Made by a program: the position numbers and the translations under genes. The notes beneath the pieces were generated by a model. That model made no database searches, was not told the origin of the DNA, and was given only the letters and a program-made list of their open reading frames with translations. Positions 53,315 to 63,696 of a DNA stretch of 64,000 nt are shown one piece after another (the first letter of the stretch is position 1; every line of letters begins with the position of its first letter). The stretch comes from Candidatus Planktophila sp. (GTDB lineage: Bacteria; Actinomycetota; Actinomycetes; Nanopelagicales; Nanopelagicaceae): assembly GCA_030649935.1 (NCBI GenBank), contig JAUSFN010000017.1:62001-126000 (forward strand), read 5' to 3'.

Positions 53315-53982
53315 TACTTAACCATCGCTTTCAAAATGGAAGTAAAAAAACCTAGGCCTTGGGCTGATGGACCAGTTAGTGGGTCAATTGCGTGCTCTGG
53401 GTGAGGCATTAGGCCAACTACATTTCCGCGCTCATTTGTAATCCCGGCGATTAAATTTCGAGAACCATTGGGGTTTACACCAACATAACGCGCAATTACT
53501 CTGCCCTCACTCTCTAGCGTGGCGAGAGTTTGATCATCACATTGAAATGAGCCTTCACCATTTTTAAGTGGAATAGTAATTCGCTCACCTTTGGCAAAGG
53601 ATGTTGTCCAGGCCGTTGCGTTATTTGTAATTTCAATCTCTTGATCTCGGCACAAGAAGTGAAGATCAGAGTTTCGAGTCAACGCACCTGGCAATAAATG
53701 AGATTCACACAAGACTTGGAAACCATTACAGATACCCAGCACTGGCATGCCTTTACCTGCAGCATCGATAACTAACTTCATTACTGGAGCAAAACGAGAG
53801 ATTGCACCGCAGCGAAGGTAATCACCATAAGAAAAACCACCAGGCAAAATCACGGCATCGACTTTCTTTAAATCTGCATCGGCATGCCATAAGGCAACGG
53901 CCTCGGCTCCACTTACATTCACCGCTCGCGCTGCATCGCGATCATCTAGAGTTCCAGGAAAAGTTATGACTCCAATGCGCAT
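53314..53982 (-). CDS. purQ: Phosphoribosylformylglycinamidine synthase glutaminase subunit PurQ
   Basis: The 222-residue class I glutaminase gives ammonia to PurL. The nucleophile is in [12 protein letters not shown], and the His-Glu pair in [23 protein letters not shown] is the other family block. It shares one base with purS and one with purL. Confidence 0.97.
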   Translation of the reverse strand: MRIGVITFPGTLDDRDAARAVNVSGAEAVALWHADADLKKVDAVILPGGFSYGDYLRCGAISRFAPVMKLVIDAAGKGMPVLGICNGFQVLCESHLLPGALTRNSDLHFLCRDQEIEITNNATAWTTSFAKGERITIPLKNGEGSFQCDDQTLATLESEGRVIARYVGVNPNGSRNLIAGITNERGNVVGLMPHPEHAIDPLTGPSAQGLGFFTSILKAMVK

Positions 53983-54227
53983 TACTTCTCGACTCTCACT
54001 TCATAGGTTTCAATTACTGGATTAGAGAGTAAAACTTCTGCGGCCTTTTCTACTTCAACCATTTGAGCAGGTGTTGGTTCGCCATCAATTTCAATTTCAA
54101 ATCTCTTGCCCTGTCGCACAGAGTTGGCAAAGGTAAACCCGAGTCGAGGTAGCGCAGATGCAACGGCATTTCCTTGTGGGTCAAGAATCTCGGGCTTTAA
54201 CATCACGTTAACCACGATTTTTGCCAT
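53982..54227 (-). CDS. purS: Phosphoribosylformylglycinamidine synthase subunit PurS
   Basis: The 81-residue PurS bridges PurL and PurQ in the three-part synthase. It has [27 protein letters not shown] and the C-terminal [15 protein letters not shown]. Its presence confirms that the short PurL is a complete, three-subunit system. It starts 18 bp after purC. Confidence 0.96.
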   Translation of the reverse strand: MAKIVVNVMLKPEILDPQGNAVASALPRLGFTFANSVRQGKRFEIEIDGEPTPAQMVEVEKAAEVLLSNPVIETYEVRVEK

Positions 54228-54245
54228 TGTATTATTCTCCCTGTG

Positions 54246-55127
54246 TTAGAACTTGCTGCCAGTTAACCGGTAAAAAGCCTCTTCATAGCGCGCTGCTGTT
54301 TTTTCGATGATCTCTTGCGGAAGTAGCGGGGGTGGGCTATTTCTATCCCATCCACTTGCAATCAGGTAGTCACGCAAGAATTGTTTATCAAAGGATGCTT
54401 GCGAAGCACCAGGAACCCAGTTTGATAGCTCCCAAAACCTCGAAGAATCAGGGGTTAAAGCCTCATCGGCTAGAACAAACTCGCCTGACGCATTGCGACC
54501 AAATTCAAATTTTGTATCGGCGAGAATAATTCCACGTTCTCTAGCAAAATCTGAGGCTGTATCATATAGCGCGATCGTTAATTTTTTTAATTCTTGAGCC
54601 TCTGAAGCTCCAATACTTTTTACGGCAGTTTCAAAGTCAATGTTAATGTCATGCTCACCAACATCGGCTTTGGTGGCGGGAGTAAATATTGTGACTGGAA
54701 GCTTGGAACCATCTAATAAACCTTCAGGCAGAGAATTTCCACAAATAGCACCGTTGTTTTGATATTCACTCCAACCACTTCCAGTTAAATAACCACGAGC
54801 AACGCACTCAATTTCAAACATATCAAGTGGTTGAACAATTATCGCGCGATCTTCAACAATTGTAGGAACATCTAAAGATACAATGTGATTAGGAACTATA
54901 TCTTCAAGAAGTTCAAACCAAAATAATGAGAGCTGAGTAAGGACCGCCCCTTTACCTGGAATTGTTGATGACATAACCCAATCGAAAGCTGATACTCGAT
55001 CAGATGCTACTAAGAGAATTTCGTCTTTGTCATTGGTGTACAAGTCGCGAACTTTTCCGGTACGCAGATGAGTCCACCCAGGTATCGAAGGCGCTGGCGG
55101 TGGACCAGCTAAACCAAAACCACTCAC
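54246..55127 (-). CDS. purC: Phosphoribosylaminoimidazole-succinocarboxamide synthase
   Basis: PurC adds aspartate to CAIR. The 293-residue enzyme has GKVRDLYTND, VASDRVSAFDWVMSSTIPGKGAVLTQLSLFWF, ECVARGYLTGSGW and LADTKFEFG with DEALTPDSSRFW, the ordinary signatures of the longer (yeast-like) form used by actinobacteria. The start overlaps purB by ATGA. Confidence 0.97.
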   Translation of the reverse strand: MSGFGLAGPPPAPSIPGWTHLRTGKVRDLYTNDKDEILLVASDRVSAFDWVMSSTIPGKGAVLTQLSLFWFELLEDIVPNHIVSLDVPTIVEDRAIIVQPLDMFEIECVARGYLTGSGWSEYQNNGAICGNSLPEGLLDGSKLPVTIFTPATKADVGEHDINIDFETAVKSIGASEAQELKKLTIALYDTASDFARERGIILADTKFEFGRNASGEFVLADEALTPDSSRFWELSNWVPGASQASFDKQFLRDYLIASGWDRNSPPPLLPQEIIEKTAARYEEAFYRLTGSKF

Positions 55128-56545
55128 CGAATAGAGCCGGGCTTGTACTGCACTGCTGCAGGGTGTGCGGATGTAATCGCGTCAATGCGGTTTACAACTC
55201 GAACAACTTGTTGGCGAGCATCGCCCGTAAATTCAAGTGGTGTGCTAACTAATTTAATTAGTGCGTTGAGATCTAACGGGAATCTTGGATCATTAGCTAA
55301 ATCTTCAAGGAGTGTGTTGGCTTCTCCTTCACGCATTCCGAGCGCAGCTTTTACTGCATGCTCCTTTATAAGTTCATGGGCTACCTCACGACCAATGCCG
55401 GCCTTGACGGCCGCCATTAAAAACTTCGTTGTCGCTAAAAACGGCAGATAACGCTCTAATTCAGCCTCTATTACCGCTGGAAATGCTCCAAACTCATCGA
55501 GTACAGTCAACATTGTTTCAAGTACGCCGTCGATGGCATAAAAGGCATCTGGCAGAGCTACGCGGCGAACAACACTGCAGGAAACATCGCCTTCATTCCA
55601 CTGGTCACCTGCAAGTTCACTCACCATTGATGCATAACCACGAAGAACAATGGCTAATCCATTTATACGTTCGCACGAACGTGTATTCATTTTGTGCGGC
55701 ATTGCACTACTTCCAACTTGACCCGATTTGAAACCCTCGGTTACGAGTTCTGCACCAGCCATTAAACGAATTGATGTCGCAAGTGACGAGGGTGCAGATG
55801 CTAATTGAACAAGCGTTGTAACGACATCATAATCAAATGAACGAGGATATATCTGCCCTACAGAGTCCAATACCCTGCTGAAACCCAACTCATTTGCAAT
55901 GGATACCTCCATGCTTGCATGCGCTTCAAAAGAGCCGAGTAAATCAATTGAATCTTGCGCGGTACCAACTGGACCTTTTATGCCACGCATCGGATATCGG
56001 TCCTGCAATGCAGTTAAACGCTCATATGCAAATAAAAGCTCTTCAGCCGCAGTTGCAAAACGTTTTCCGAGTGTGGTGACTTGTGCCGGAACATTATGCG
56101 AACGCCCAGCAATAGGCTGATCAGCGAACTCTGTTGCTCGCTCTGCTAATCGTGCAAGAAGTGTTACTACTTTTCCATGGACTATTTCCAATCCATTTCG
56201 GATTTGAAATGCTTCAATGTTTTCGGTTAAGTCACGGCTTGTCATTCCCGCATGAATCGCTTCGTGGCCTGCGAGCGCATTGAACTCTTCGATGCGGGCT
56301 TTAACGTCATGACGAGTTGATCTTTCGCGAGCATCAATTGAAGCAAGATCTACAGTAAAAATTACTTTTTTATAATCATCAATGACTGATTCAGTGATCG
56401 AGTGACCTGATGCGGCTTGATTTCGCATAACTGAAAGCCACAGCCTACGTTCAAGAATAATTTTTTCCTGAGGTGCAAATATCTTTCGCATCGCTGGGGA
56501 TGCGTATCTATCTGCAATGAGGCTCACGGGTGAATTATCGGCCAT
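55124..56545 (-). CDS. purB: Adenylosuccinate lyase
   Basis: PurB cleaves SAICAR and adenylosuccinate to release fumarate. The 473-residue protein has the fumarase-fold signature as GQVGSSAMPHKMNTRSCERI, in the form used by Mycobacterium (usually PHKxNP), and the early AGHEAIHAGMTSRDLTEN and RSHNVPAQVTTLGKRF. It starts right after the purD stop, without spacer. Confidence 0.97.
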   Translation of the reverse strand: MADNSPVSLIADRYASPAMRKIFAPQEKIILERRLWLSVMRNQAASGHSITESVIDDYKKVIFTVDLASIDARERSTRHDVKARIEEFNALAGHEAIHAGMTSRDLTENIEAFQIRNGLEIVHGKVVTLLARLAERATEFADQPIAGRSHNVPAQVTTLGKRFATAAEELLFAYERLTALQDRYPMRGIKGPVGTAQDSIDLLGSFEAHASMEVSIANELGFSRVLDSVGQIYPRSFDYDVVTTLVQLASAPSSLATSIRLMAGAELVTEGFKSGQVGSSAMPHKMNTRSCERINGLAIVLRGYASMVSELAGDQWNEGDVSCSVVRRVALPDAFYAIDGVLETMLTVLDEFGAFPAVIEAELERYLPFLATTKFLMAAVKAGIGREVAHELIKEHAVKAALGMREGEANTLLEDLANDPRFPLDLNALIKLVSTPLEFTGDARQQVVRVVNRIDAITSAHPAAVQYKPGSIR

Positions 56546-57790
56546 TTAATTGCCCTTCTCTGCCACTGCGGCATTAAGTGCTATGTCGTTGCGATAAAAA
56601 GAGCCAGGCAAGGAGATTTGACTAATTGCTCGATAGGCGCGATCTCTCGCCTCGGTAAGATCAGATCCAACTCCGGTCACGGTTAGGACTCGACCGCCGG
56701 ATGAGACTAAACCTTCTCCACTAAAGGAAGTCCCAGCATGAAATATTTGTACGTTTTCAATTGCCGGGAAGGGTGAGATCTTGCCTCCACTTAGCGGGGC
56801 AGTTGGATATCCCTCGGCCGCTAAAACTACAGCTACTGCCGATTCATCACGCCACTCTAAAACGGTATCGGCAAGACCAACGGTTGCAGCTTTATATAAG
56901 AGCATCGCTAACGGTGTCTTAAGTAGAGGAATTAATACCTGAGTTTCAGGGTCTCCAAAGCGGACGTTAAATTCAATAACTCGAGTACCTCGATCGGTTA
57001 ATGCAAGGCCTGCGTACAGCAAACCGACGAACGGCGTCCCCCGGGCATTCATTTCTGCAATCATGGGAGCAAGAACTTGTTTATATGTGTCCTCAATTAT
57101 CTCTGAAGGCGCCCATGGTAATGGTGAATAAGCACCCATTCCCCCTGTATTTTGTCCAGCATCGTTATCACCGGAGCGTTTGAAATCCTGTGCAGGTTGC
57201 ATGGCCAATATTGAAACACCATCGCTAATTCCAAAGAGTGAAACCTCTGGTCCCTCTAAGAACTCTTCGATAACGACACGTTTACATGCAACTGCATGGG
57301 CCAATGCCTCTTGGCGATTGTGGGTGACTACAACTCCTTTTCCGCCGGCTAATCCATCGTCTTTAACAACATAAGGTGCACCGAAAGTATCTAATGCCTT
57401 CTCGTATTCAGCTTGATTAGAGCAGGTAAAACTCTGCGCAGTTAAAACACCAGCATCGGACATTACTTCTTTCGCAAAAGTCTTTGATCCTTCTAATTGT
57501 GCCGCGGCTCTAGATGGTCCGAATACTGCGATTTTTAATCGACGTAAATCATCTGCTAAGCCGTTTACCAAAGGCAGTTCGGGGCCAATGACAACTAAAT
57601 CAGCGGCGATTTCTTGAGCTAGCGCAACAATTTCAGCATTGTTTGAAATATCAATTGGATGACATTGAGCAAACTGCGATATACCTGGATTACCTGGAGC
57701 AACATGTAGCGAAGTGCAGGCAGGATCTGCGTCAAGACCTAGTCCAAGTGCGTGTTCGCGACCGCCGCTTCCGACTAGGAGGATTTTCAT
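56546..57790 (-). CDS. purD: Phosphoribosylamine-glycine ligase
   Basis: PurD joins glycine to phosphoribosylamine. The 414-residue ATP-grasp enzyme begins MKILLVGSGGREHALG and has VVIGPELPLVNGLADDLR, YVVKDDGLAGGKGVVV, GMGAYSPLPW, and RVIEFNVRFGDPETQVLIPLL with the metal ligands. It starts two bases after purA. Confidence 0.98.
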   Translation of the reverse strand: MKILLVGSGGREHALGLGLDADPACTSLHVAPGNPGISQFAQCHPIDISNNAEIVALAQEIAADLVVIGPELPLVNGLADDLRRLKIAVFGPSRAAAQLEGSKTFAKEVMSDAGVLTAQSFTCSNQAEYEKALDTFGAPYVVKDDGLAGGKGVVVTHNRQEALAHAVACKRVVIEEFLEGPEVSLFGISDGVSILAMQPAQDFKRSGDNDAGQNTGGMGAYSPLPWAPSEIIEDTYKQVLAPMIAEMNARGTPFVGLLYAGLALTDRGTRVIEFNVRFGDPETQVLIPLLKTPLAMLLYKAATVGLADTVLEWRDESAVAVVLAAEGYPTAPLSGGKISPFPAIENVQIFHAGTSFSGEGLVSSGGRVLTVTGVGSDLTEARDRAYRAISQISLPGSFYRNDIALNAAVAEKGN

Positions 57791-57792
57791 CG

Positions 57793-59097
<1,305 letters not shown>

Positions 59098-59104
59098 TTA
59101 GAAA

Positions 59105-60133
59105 TTACTTGAGTGATGAAGAGCCAGTTGAACGAAGATCCTCACAACCACGCACTACACGGGCAGCCATTCCAGCCTCGGCCGCCTTACCCCAAGCACG
59201 TGGGTCATAAAGCTTTTTGTTTCCTACTTCACCGTCGATTTTAAGAACTCCCTCGTAGTTCTTGAGCATGTGATCCACAACAGGACGAGTGAAGGCGTAT
59301 TGGGTATCTGTATCAATATTCATTTTGATAACACCGTAATCCAAAGACTCACGGATTTCTGAAAGAAGCGAGCCCGAACCGCCGTGGAAAACTAGATCCA
59401 TTGGCTTACTTCCCTTTGGAAGACCGAGTTTCTGAGACACCGCCTCTTGCAAAGTCGCCAATATCTTTGGTTGCAAAACGACATTGCCCGGCTTGTACAC
59501 GCCGTGAACATTGCCAAATGTGGCCGCCACTAAGTATCGAGCTTCACTTCCAAGTGTCTCAATAGTCAAAAGTGCATCATCTGGAGTTGAGTACAGCTTT
59601 GCATCATGCTTTGCTTCAACTCCATCTTCTTCTCCACCAACAACCCCAATTTCAATCTCTAGCAATGTGCGAGCCGCGACTGACATCGCTAACATCTCCT
59701 TTGCAACTTTCATATTTTCGGTCATAGAAACCGCAGATCCATCCCACATATGGGAGTTAAATAAGGGGGGTTTTCCTGATGCAAGACGCTGCGCGCCAAA
59801 CTCCAAAAGTGGACGCATAAATCCATCTAGCTTTTCAGCTGGACAGTGATCGGTGTGAATTCCGATATTGACGTTGTAATTTTTAGCAACAACATGTGCA
59901 TATTCAGCTAAAGCAACTGCGCCATCTACCATCTTTTTTACAGTCGAACCCGATGCGTATTCGGCACCGCCCCATGAAAATTGAATAATTCCATCTGATT
60001 CAGCTTCGGCAAAACCGCGGATAGCGGCGGTGATTGTCTGCGACGATGAAACGTTGATTGCCGGATATGCAAAAGCGCCCTTTTTAGCGCGATCCAACAT
60101 ATCGACATAGATTTCTGGGGTTGCAATTGGCAT
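59105..60133 (-). CDS. fba: Fructose-bisphosphate aldolase, class II
   Basis: The 342-residue zinc aldolase splits fructose-1,6-bisphosphate. The zinc and active-site region IHTDHCPAEKLDGF is near 112-124; EIEIGVVGGEEDGVEA, FGNVHGVYKPGNV and VFHGGSGSLLSEIRESLDYGVIKMNIDTDTQ follow. TAGGAG five bases before the ATG is a clear ribosome site. It heads the long minus-strand purine block. Substrate enters from amino-sugar catabolism as fructose-6-P. Confidence 0.97.
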   Translation of the reverse strand: MPIATPEIYVDMLDRAKKGAFAYPAINVSSSQTITAAIRGFAEAESDGIIQFSWGGAEYASGSTVKKMVDGAVALAEYAHVVAKNYNVNIGIHTDHCPAEKLDGFMRPLLEFGAQRLASGKPPLFNSHMWDGSAVSMTENMKVAKEMLAMSVAARTLLEIEIGVVGGEEDGVEAKHDAKLYSTPDDALLTIETLGSEARYLVAATFGNVHGVYKPGNVVLQPKILATLQEAVSQKLGLPKGSKPMDLVFHGGSGSLLSEIRESLDYGVIKMNIDTDTQYAFTRPVVDHMLKNYEGVLKIDGEVGNKKLYDPRAWGKAAEAGMAARVVRGCEDLRSTGSSSLK

Positions 60134-60152
60134 TTTTGCTCCTATTGGCTCT

Positions 60153-60182
60153 AGTGTAAAACTCTAGGAGCGCTTCATTGAA
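60153..60182 (-). promoter_or_regulatory. Probable promoter of the fba-pur operon
   Basis: On the minus strand TTCAAT (60177-60182) and TACACT (60153-60158) are 18 bases apart, giving a start near 60146 and a 12-base leader that holds just the TAGGAG ribosome site. Confidence 0.5.
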
Positions 60183-60245
60183 CCAACTAGAGGCTTACGG
60201 CCAATCCTCTCACTTCAAAGCCATTTCCCACAAAAGCGGCGCGAA

Positions 60246-60275
60246 AAAGCCCCCGAAATCAAGCTCGGGGGCTTT
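60246..60275 (-). terminator. Factor-independent terminator of the small-peptide gene
   Basis: The arms AAAGCCCCCGA (60246-60256) and TCGGGGGCTTT (60265-60275) form a perfect 11-bp stem with an eight-base loop. In the minus-strand sense it is followed by TTTTT. It lies 11 bp after the stop of the 35-codon gene and so ends that message before fba. Confidence 0.88.
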
Positions 60276-60286
60276 GGGTTCAGCGG

Positions 60287-60394
60287 CTACATCATGGACT
60301 TAAGCACATTATTCAAGAATTTAGCAAAGGCGGCGACCAGAGCTGGGTTACTTAAGAGTTTGAGAAAGATCATGATAAATGCGGTAATACTCAT
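60287..60394 (-). CDS. 35-residue cationic hydrophobic peptide, own transcription unit
   Basis: This short gene was found by eye in the 340-bp space between fba and acs. The ATG at 60392-60394 follows AAAGGAG with a four-base gap. The peptide begins MSITAFIMIFLKLLSNP and ends NNVLKSMM; it has three lysines, no acidic residue, no cysteine, and is mostly Ile, Leu, Phe, Ala, Met. It has no signal peptide. A strong terminator follows at once. It could be a small membrane protein, a toxin of the hydrophobic type, or a leaderless antimicrobial peptide. The ribosome site and terminator support expression; the role is unknown. Confidence 0.7.
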   Translation of the reverse strand: MSITAFIMIFLKLLSNPALVAAFAKFLNNVLKSMM

Positions 60395-60500
60395 TCTTCT
60401 CCTTTCGTTGGAGTCCGCATCTTTCTAGGCTTTCGGAGATGAGAATGAGCACTACTTAAACTCTGTTGATAACTTGAGTGAACAGGTACCCTCACACTTT

Positions 60501-62462
60501 ATGAACCAGGATCACGAGTCACTCGAAAATCTACTCAGCGAGAATCGACACTTTCTACCTAGCTCGGAATTTGTTATGCAGGCAAATGCCCAACATGGTG
60601 AATATGCATATGCGAATATGGATCGTTTGGCTTTCTGGGATAGGCAGGCACGTGAATTAACGTGGGACGCGAAATGGGACACGGTTCTGGAGTGGAACTC
60701 GCCCTATGCCAAATGGTTCGTGGGAGGAAAGCTCAATGCTTCGGTCAACGCACTTGATCGTCATGTTGAAGAGGGCAGAGGGGATCGTGTCGCTTTTCAC
60801 TTTGAAGGCGAGCCGGGAGATACGAAAACAATCACGTACTCTCAATTACTAATAGAAGTAAAAAAGACTGCAAATGCACTTATTGAACTTGGGATCTGTG
60901 CCGGCGATCGAGTCGCTATATACATGCCTATGATTCCTGAAGCTGCAATTGCAATGTTGGCATGTGCCCGTATAGGTGCACCACACTCAGTTGTCTTTGG
61001 TGGCTTTTCAGCCGATGCTCTACTTTCGCGAATCCAAGATGCCGATGCAAAATTAGTTATTACCTCTGATGGTGGATTTAGAAAGGGTTCGGCTTTTGCA
61101 TTAAAGCCAGCTGTGGATGAGGCTTTGCAAGGCAAGCACAATGTAGAGAAAGTATTAGTAGTTGAGCGCACTAAGCAGGAAACTGCTTGGACTGACCGTG
61201 ATATTTGGTGGCATGACATTGTCGACCGTCAATCTTCAGAACACATTGCAGAAAGCTTTGATTCAGAGCACCCATTATTTATTTTGTACACATCAGGCAC
61301 AACCGCAAAGCCAAAGGGTATTTTTCATACAACAGGAGGATATTTAACTCAGGTCGCCTATACCCACAAAGTTGTCTTTGACATCAAACCCGAGAGCGAT
61401 GTGTATTGGTGCACTGCGGATGTTGGTTGGATTACTGGTCACTCCTATGTTGTTTATGGACCCTTGATGAACGGTGCAACGCAAGTAATGTATGAGGGAA
61501 CACCAGATACACCGCATAAAGGTCGTATTTTTGAAATCATTGCTAAATATGGCGTAACAATTTTGTATACAGCGCCAACATTAATTCGAACATGGATGAA
61601 GTGGGGAGATGAATTTCCACAAGCGCATAATTTGGAATCACTTCGCTTATTGGGCAGTGTAGGTGAACCAATTAACCCTGAAGCATGGATGTGGTACCGC
61701 GAAATTATTGGTGGCAATCGTTGCCCGATTGTTGACACATGGTGGCAGACTGAAACCGGGGCGATTATGATTTCGCCTTTACCTGGAATTACAGTTACTA
61801 AACCGGGATCTGCAATGCGACCTATACCTGGTATTAGCGCCAAAGTCGTTGACGACAGTGCATCTCCTGTAGCTGATGGACATGGTGGCTACTTGATTCT
61901 TGACCAACCATGGCCTGCAATGTTGCGCGGTATTTGGGGAGAAGATGCCAGATACAAAGAGACATATTGGTCTCGTTTTGAAGGCATCTACTTCGCAGGC
62001 GATGGTGCAAAGTTAGATGATGAAGGCGCTATCTGGCTCCTTGGCCGCGTTGATGATGTTATGAATATTTCTGGTCACCGAATTTCAACAACAGAAGTTG
62101 AATCCGCTCTGGTGTCTCATGAAGCAGTTGCCGAGGCGGCCGTTGTCGGTGCTGCAGATACAATGACTGGTCAAGGAATTGTTGCTTTTGTTATTTTGCG
62201 CGCCGGTATCGCACATGCAGATGGCGAGGAGCTTAATACGCAACTTCGTAATCACGTTGCAAAAGAAATTGGTGCGATTGCAAAACCGCGACAAATTTTA
62301 ATCGTAAATGAACTTCCGAAGACTCGTAGCGGCAAAATCATGCGCCGTCTGCTAAAAGATGTCGCCGAAGATCGCACAGTTGGGGATGCCACAACTTTAG
62401 CCGACCCAAATATCATGAAAAAGATTGCTGAAGGTTTACAGAGTGCAAAAGATGAGGATTAA
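60501..62462 (+). CDS. acs: Acetyl-CoA synthetase
   Basis: Acs turns acetate, ATP and CoA into acetyl-CoA, and can recover the acetate released by NagA. From ATG 60501 it has 653 residues; [21 protein letters not shown] is the AMP-binding loop, then [25 protein letters not shown] and [15 protein letters not shown], and Lys612 in [10 protein letters not shown] is the acetylation-sensitive residue. A longer frame begins with TTG at 60474, but the ATG fits family length; TACCCT lies eight bases before it. Gcn5-type control by one of the GNAT proteins is conceivable but not shown. Confidence 0.95.
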   Translation: MNQDHESLENLLSENRHFLPSSEFVMQANAQHGEYAYANMDRLAFWDRQARELTWDAKWDTVLEWNSPYAKWFVGGKLNASVNALDRHVEEGRGDRVAFHFEGEPGDTKTITYSQLLIEVKKTANALIELGICAGDRVAIYMPMIPEAAIAMLACARIGAPHSVVFGGFSADALLSRIQDADAKLVITSDGGFRKGSAFALKPAVDEALQGKHNVEKVLVVERTKQETAWTDRDIWWHDIVDRQSSEHIAESFDSEHPLFILYTSGTTAKPKGIFHTTGGYLTQVAYTHKVVFDIKPESDVYWCTADVGWITGHSYVVYGPLMNGATQVMYEGTPDTPHKGRIFEIIAKYGVTILYTAPTLIRTWMKWGDEFPQAHNLESLRLLGSVGEPINPEAWMWYREIIGGNRCPIVDTWWQTETGAIMISPLPGITVTKPGSAMRPIPGISAKVVDDSASPVADGHGGYLILDQPWPAMLRGIWGEDARYKETYWSRFEGIYFAGDGAKLDDEGAIWLLGRVDDVMNISGHRISTTEVESALVSHEAVAEAAVVGAADTMTGQGIVAFVILRAGIAHADGEELNTQLRNHVAKEIGAIAKPRQILIVNELPKTRSGKIMRRLLKDVAEDRTVGDATTLADPNIMKKIAEGLQSAKDED

Positions 62463-62983
62463 AGCTTCACCCCTAGATATTTAGAGGTGAGCTTTATTAG
62501 TTCGATTTCATTTTTTAGCACACCAATGCGTTTATATGCCACGCTGCCATCGGCGGCAATAAACCATGTGACTGGTACGCCCATTCCAAAATAAGCGCGT
62601 GTACTGCCATCTCTATCAAAAAGATTTGGCCATGTGACCCCGTTCTTTAATACAAACTCTTGGCCATCTTTAATAGACGCCTCTTCAACATCAACGCCAA
62701 CTAACTGCAATTTTCCTTTTCCCTTTGCATAGAAAGATCTCAAGATAGGCATCTCTTCCTTGCAGGGACCACACCATGATCCCCAGACATTAATGATTGC
62801 AGGGCCGCGTAAAGCGTTTACTGAAGCACCTACTGAACCATCTAAGCAACCTATTTCAATGGGCTTGGCGACGTTCTGAGTTTGCAAAGTTGTGCAAGAA
62901 ACAAGGACGCCTGCGATATCAGTTGTTGGCGCAGCACAACTTGTGACAAGTAATAAGGAGAGCGCTGCAGCGATTTTTTTCAA
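62459..62983 (-). CDS. TlpA/ResA-like thioredoxin-fold lipoprotein
   Basis: The 174-residue protein has a lipoprotein signal peptide ([16 protein letters not shown], lipid on Cys16) and a thioredoxin domain with WGSWCGPC (Cys71, Cys74) and [11 protein letters not shown] including the cis-proline. It should reduce disulfides outside the membrane, for example in apocytochrome c. Orthologues stand beside nth in Mycobacterium. The start overlaps nth by ATGA and the end overlaps acs by 4 bp. Confidence 0.92.
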   Translation of the reverse strand: MKKIAAALSLLLVTSCAAPTTDIAGVLVSCTTLQTQNVAKPIEIGCLDGSVGASVNALRGPAIINVWGSWCGPCKEEMPILRSFYAKGKGKLQLVGVDVEEASIKDGQEFVLKNGVTWPNLFDRDGSTRAYFGMGVPVTWFIAADGSVAYKRIGVLKNEIELIKLTSKYLGVKL

Positions 62984-63678
62984 TGAAAATCCTTATCTGT
63001 CTTTACAAGTAGTTTTGCTTTTTCGATATTCATTTCTCCTATTCCAACGCTAGGGCAAACCTTTGCCAACGGACAAACCCCGCATGCTGGTTTTCGTGAG
63101 TGGCAGATACGCCTTCCATGCCAAATCATTCGCTGTGAGAGATTCGTCCATTCTTTGCGCGGAATCAACTCTCCAACAATTCTTTCGACTTTTACTGGAT
63201 CTTTTTCAGTGGTCCATCCAAATCGGCGTGCGAGCCGACCAAAATGTGTATCTACGGTTATTCCTGGAATATCAAAGGCATGTCCTAAGACAACGTTTGC
63301 AGTCTTTCTTCCAACCCCTGGGAGGGTAATTAGCTCTTCTAAGCTGCTCGGAACTTCGCCACCGAAATCGGTGAGAATCTTCGTCGCCAACCCTTTTATG
63401 TGTCGGGCTTTAACTTTATAGAAACCGGCGGGAAATATCAGCCTCTCAATATCTTGTAAATCCGCCCTGGCAAACGCCCTTACGTTTTTGTATTTTTTAA
63501 ATAATGCGGGGGTCAAACTATTGACCCGCTTGTCTGTGCACTGAGCGCTGAGCACGGTGGCAATAATTAGTTGCAGAGGGCTTTGGAAATCTAGCTCGCA
63601 TCGGATCTCAGGATACGTTGTAGTCAGAATCCGGTACATGGCCCGTGCCTGCGTGCGGCTTTCTTTATTTGCGGGCAT
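62980..63678 (-). CDS. nth: Endonuclease III
   Basis: Nth removes oxidised pyrimidines from DNA and cuts at the abasic site. The HhH motif LPGVGRKTANVVLG contains the catalytic lysine, VDTHFGRLARR the aspartate, and CHSRKPACGVCPLAKVC is the 4Fe-4S cluster. I start at the ATG at 63678 (232 residues): TACTTT (63685-63690, minus strand) ends six bases upstream. The frame is open to 63711, which would cover the divergent crp start. Confidence 0.95.
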   Translation of the reverse strand: MPANKESRTQARAMYRILTTTYPEIRCELDFQSPLQLIIATVLSAQCTDKRVNSLTPALFKKYKNVRAFARADLQDIERLIFPAGFYKVKARHIKGLATKILTDFGGEVPSSLEELITLPGVGRKTANVVLGHAFDIPGITVDTHFGRLARRFGWTTEKDPVKVERIVGELIPRKEWTNLSQRMIWHGRRICHSRKPACGVCPLAKVCPSVGIGEMNIEKAKLLVKTDKDFH

Positions 63679-63683
63679 GAGGC

Positions 63684-63690
63684 TAAAGTA
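63684..63690. promoter_or_regulatory. Bidirectional leaderless promoter of nth and crp
   Basis: The seven bases TAAAGTA hold TAAAGT on the plus strand (seven bases before the crp GTG) and TACTTT on the minus strand (six bases before the nth ATG). The two -10 elements overlap by five base pairs. Start codons are 18 bp apart (63678 and 63697). No ribosome site precedes either gene. Confidence 0.7.
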
Positions 63691-63696
63691 CTCCCC

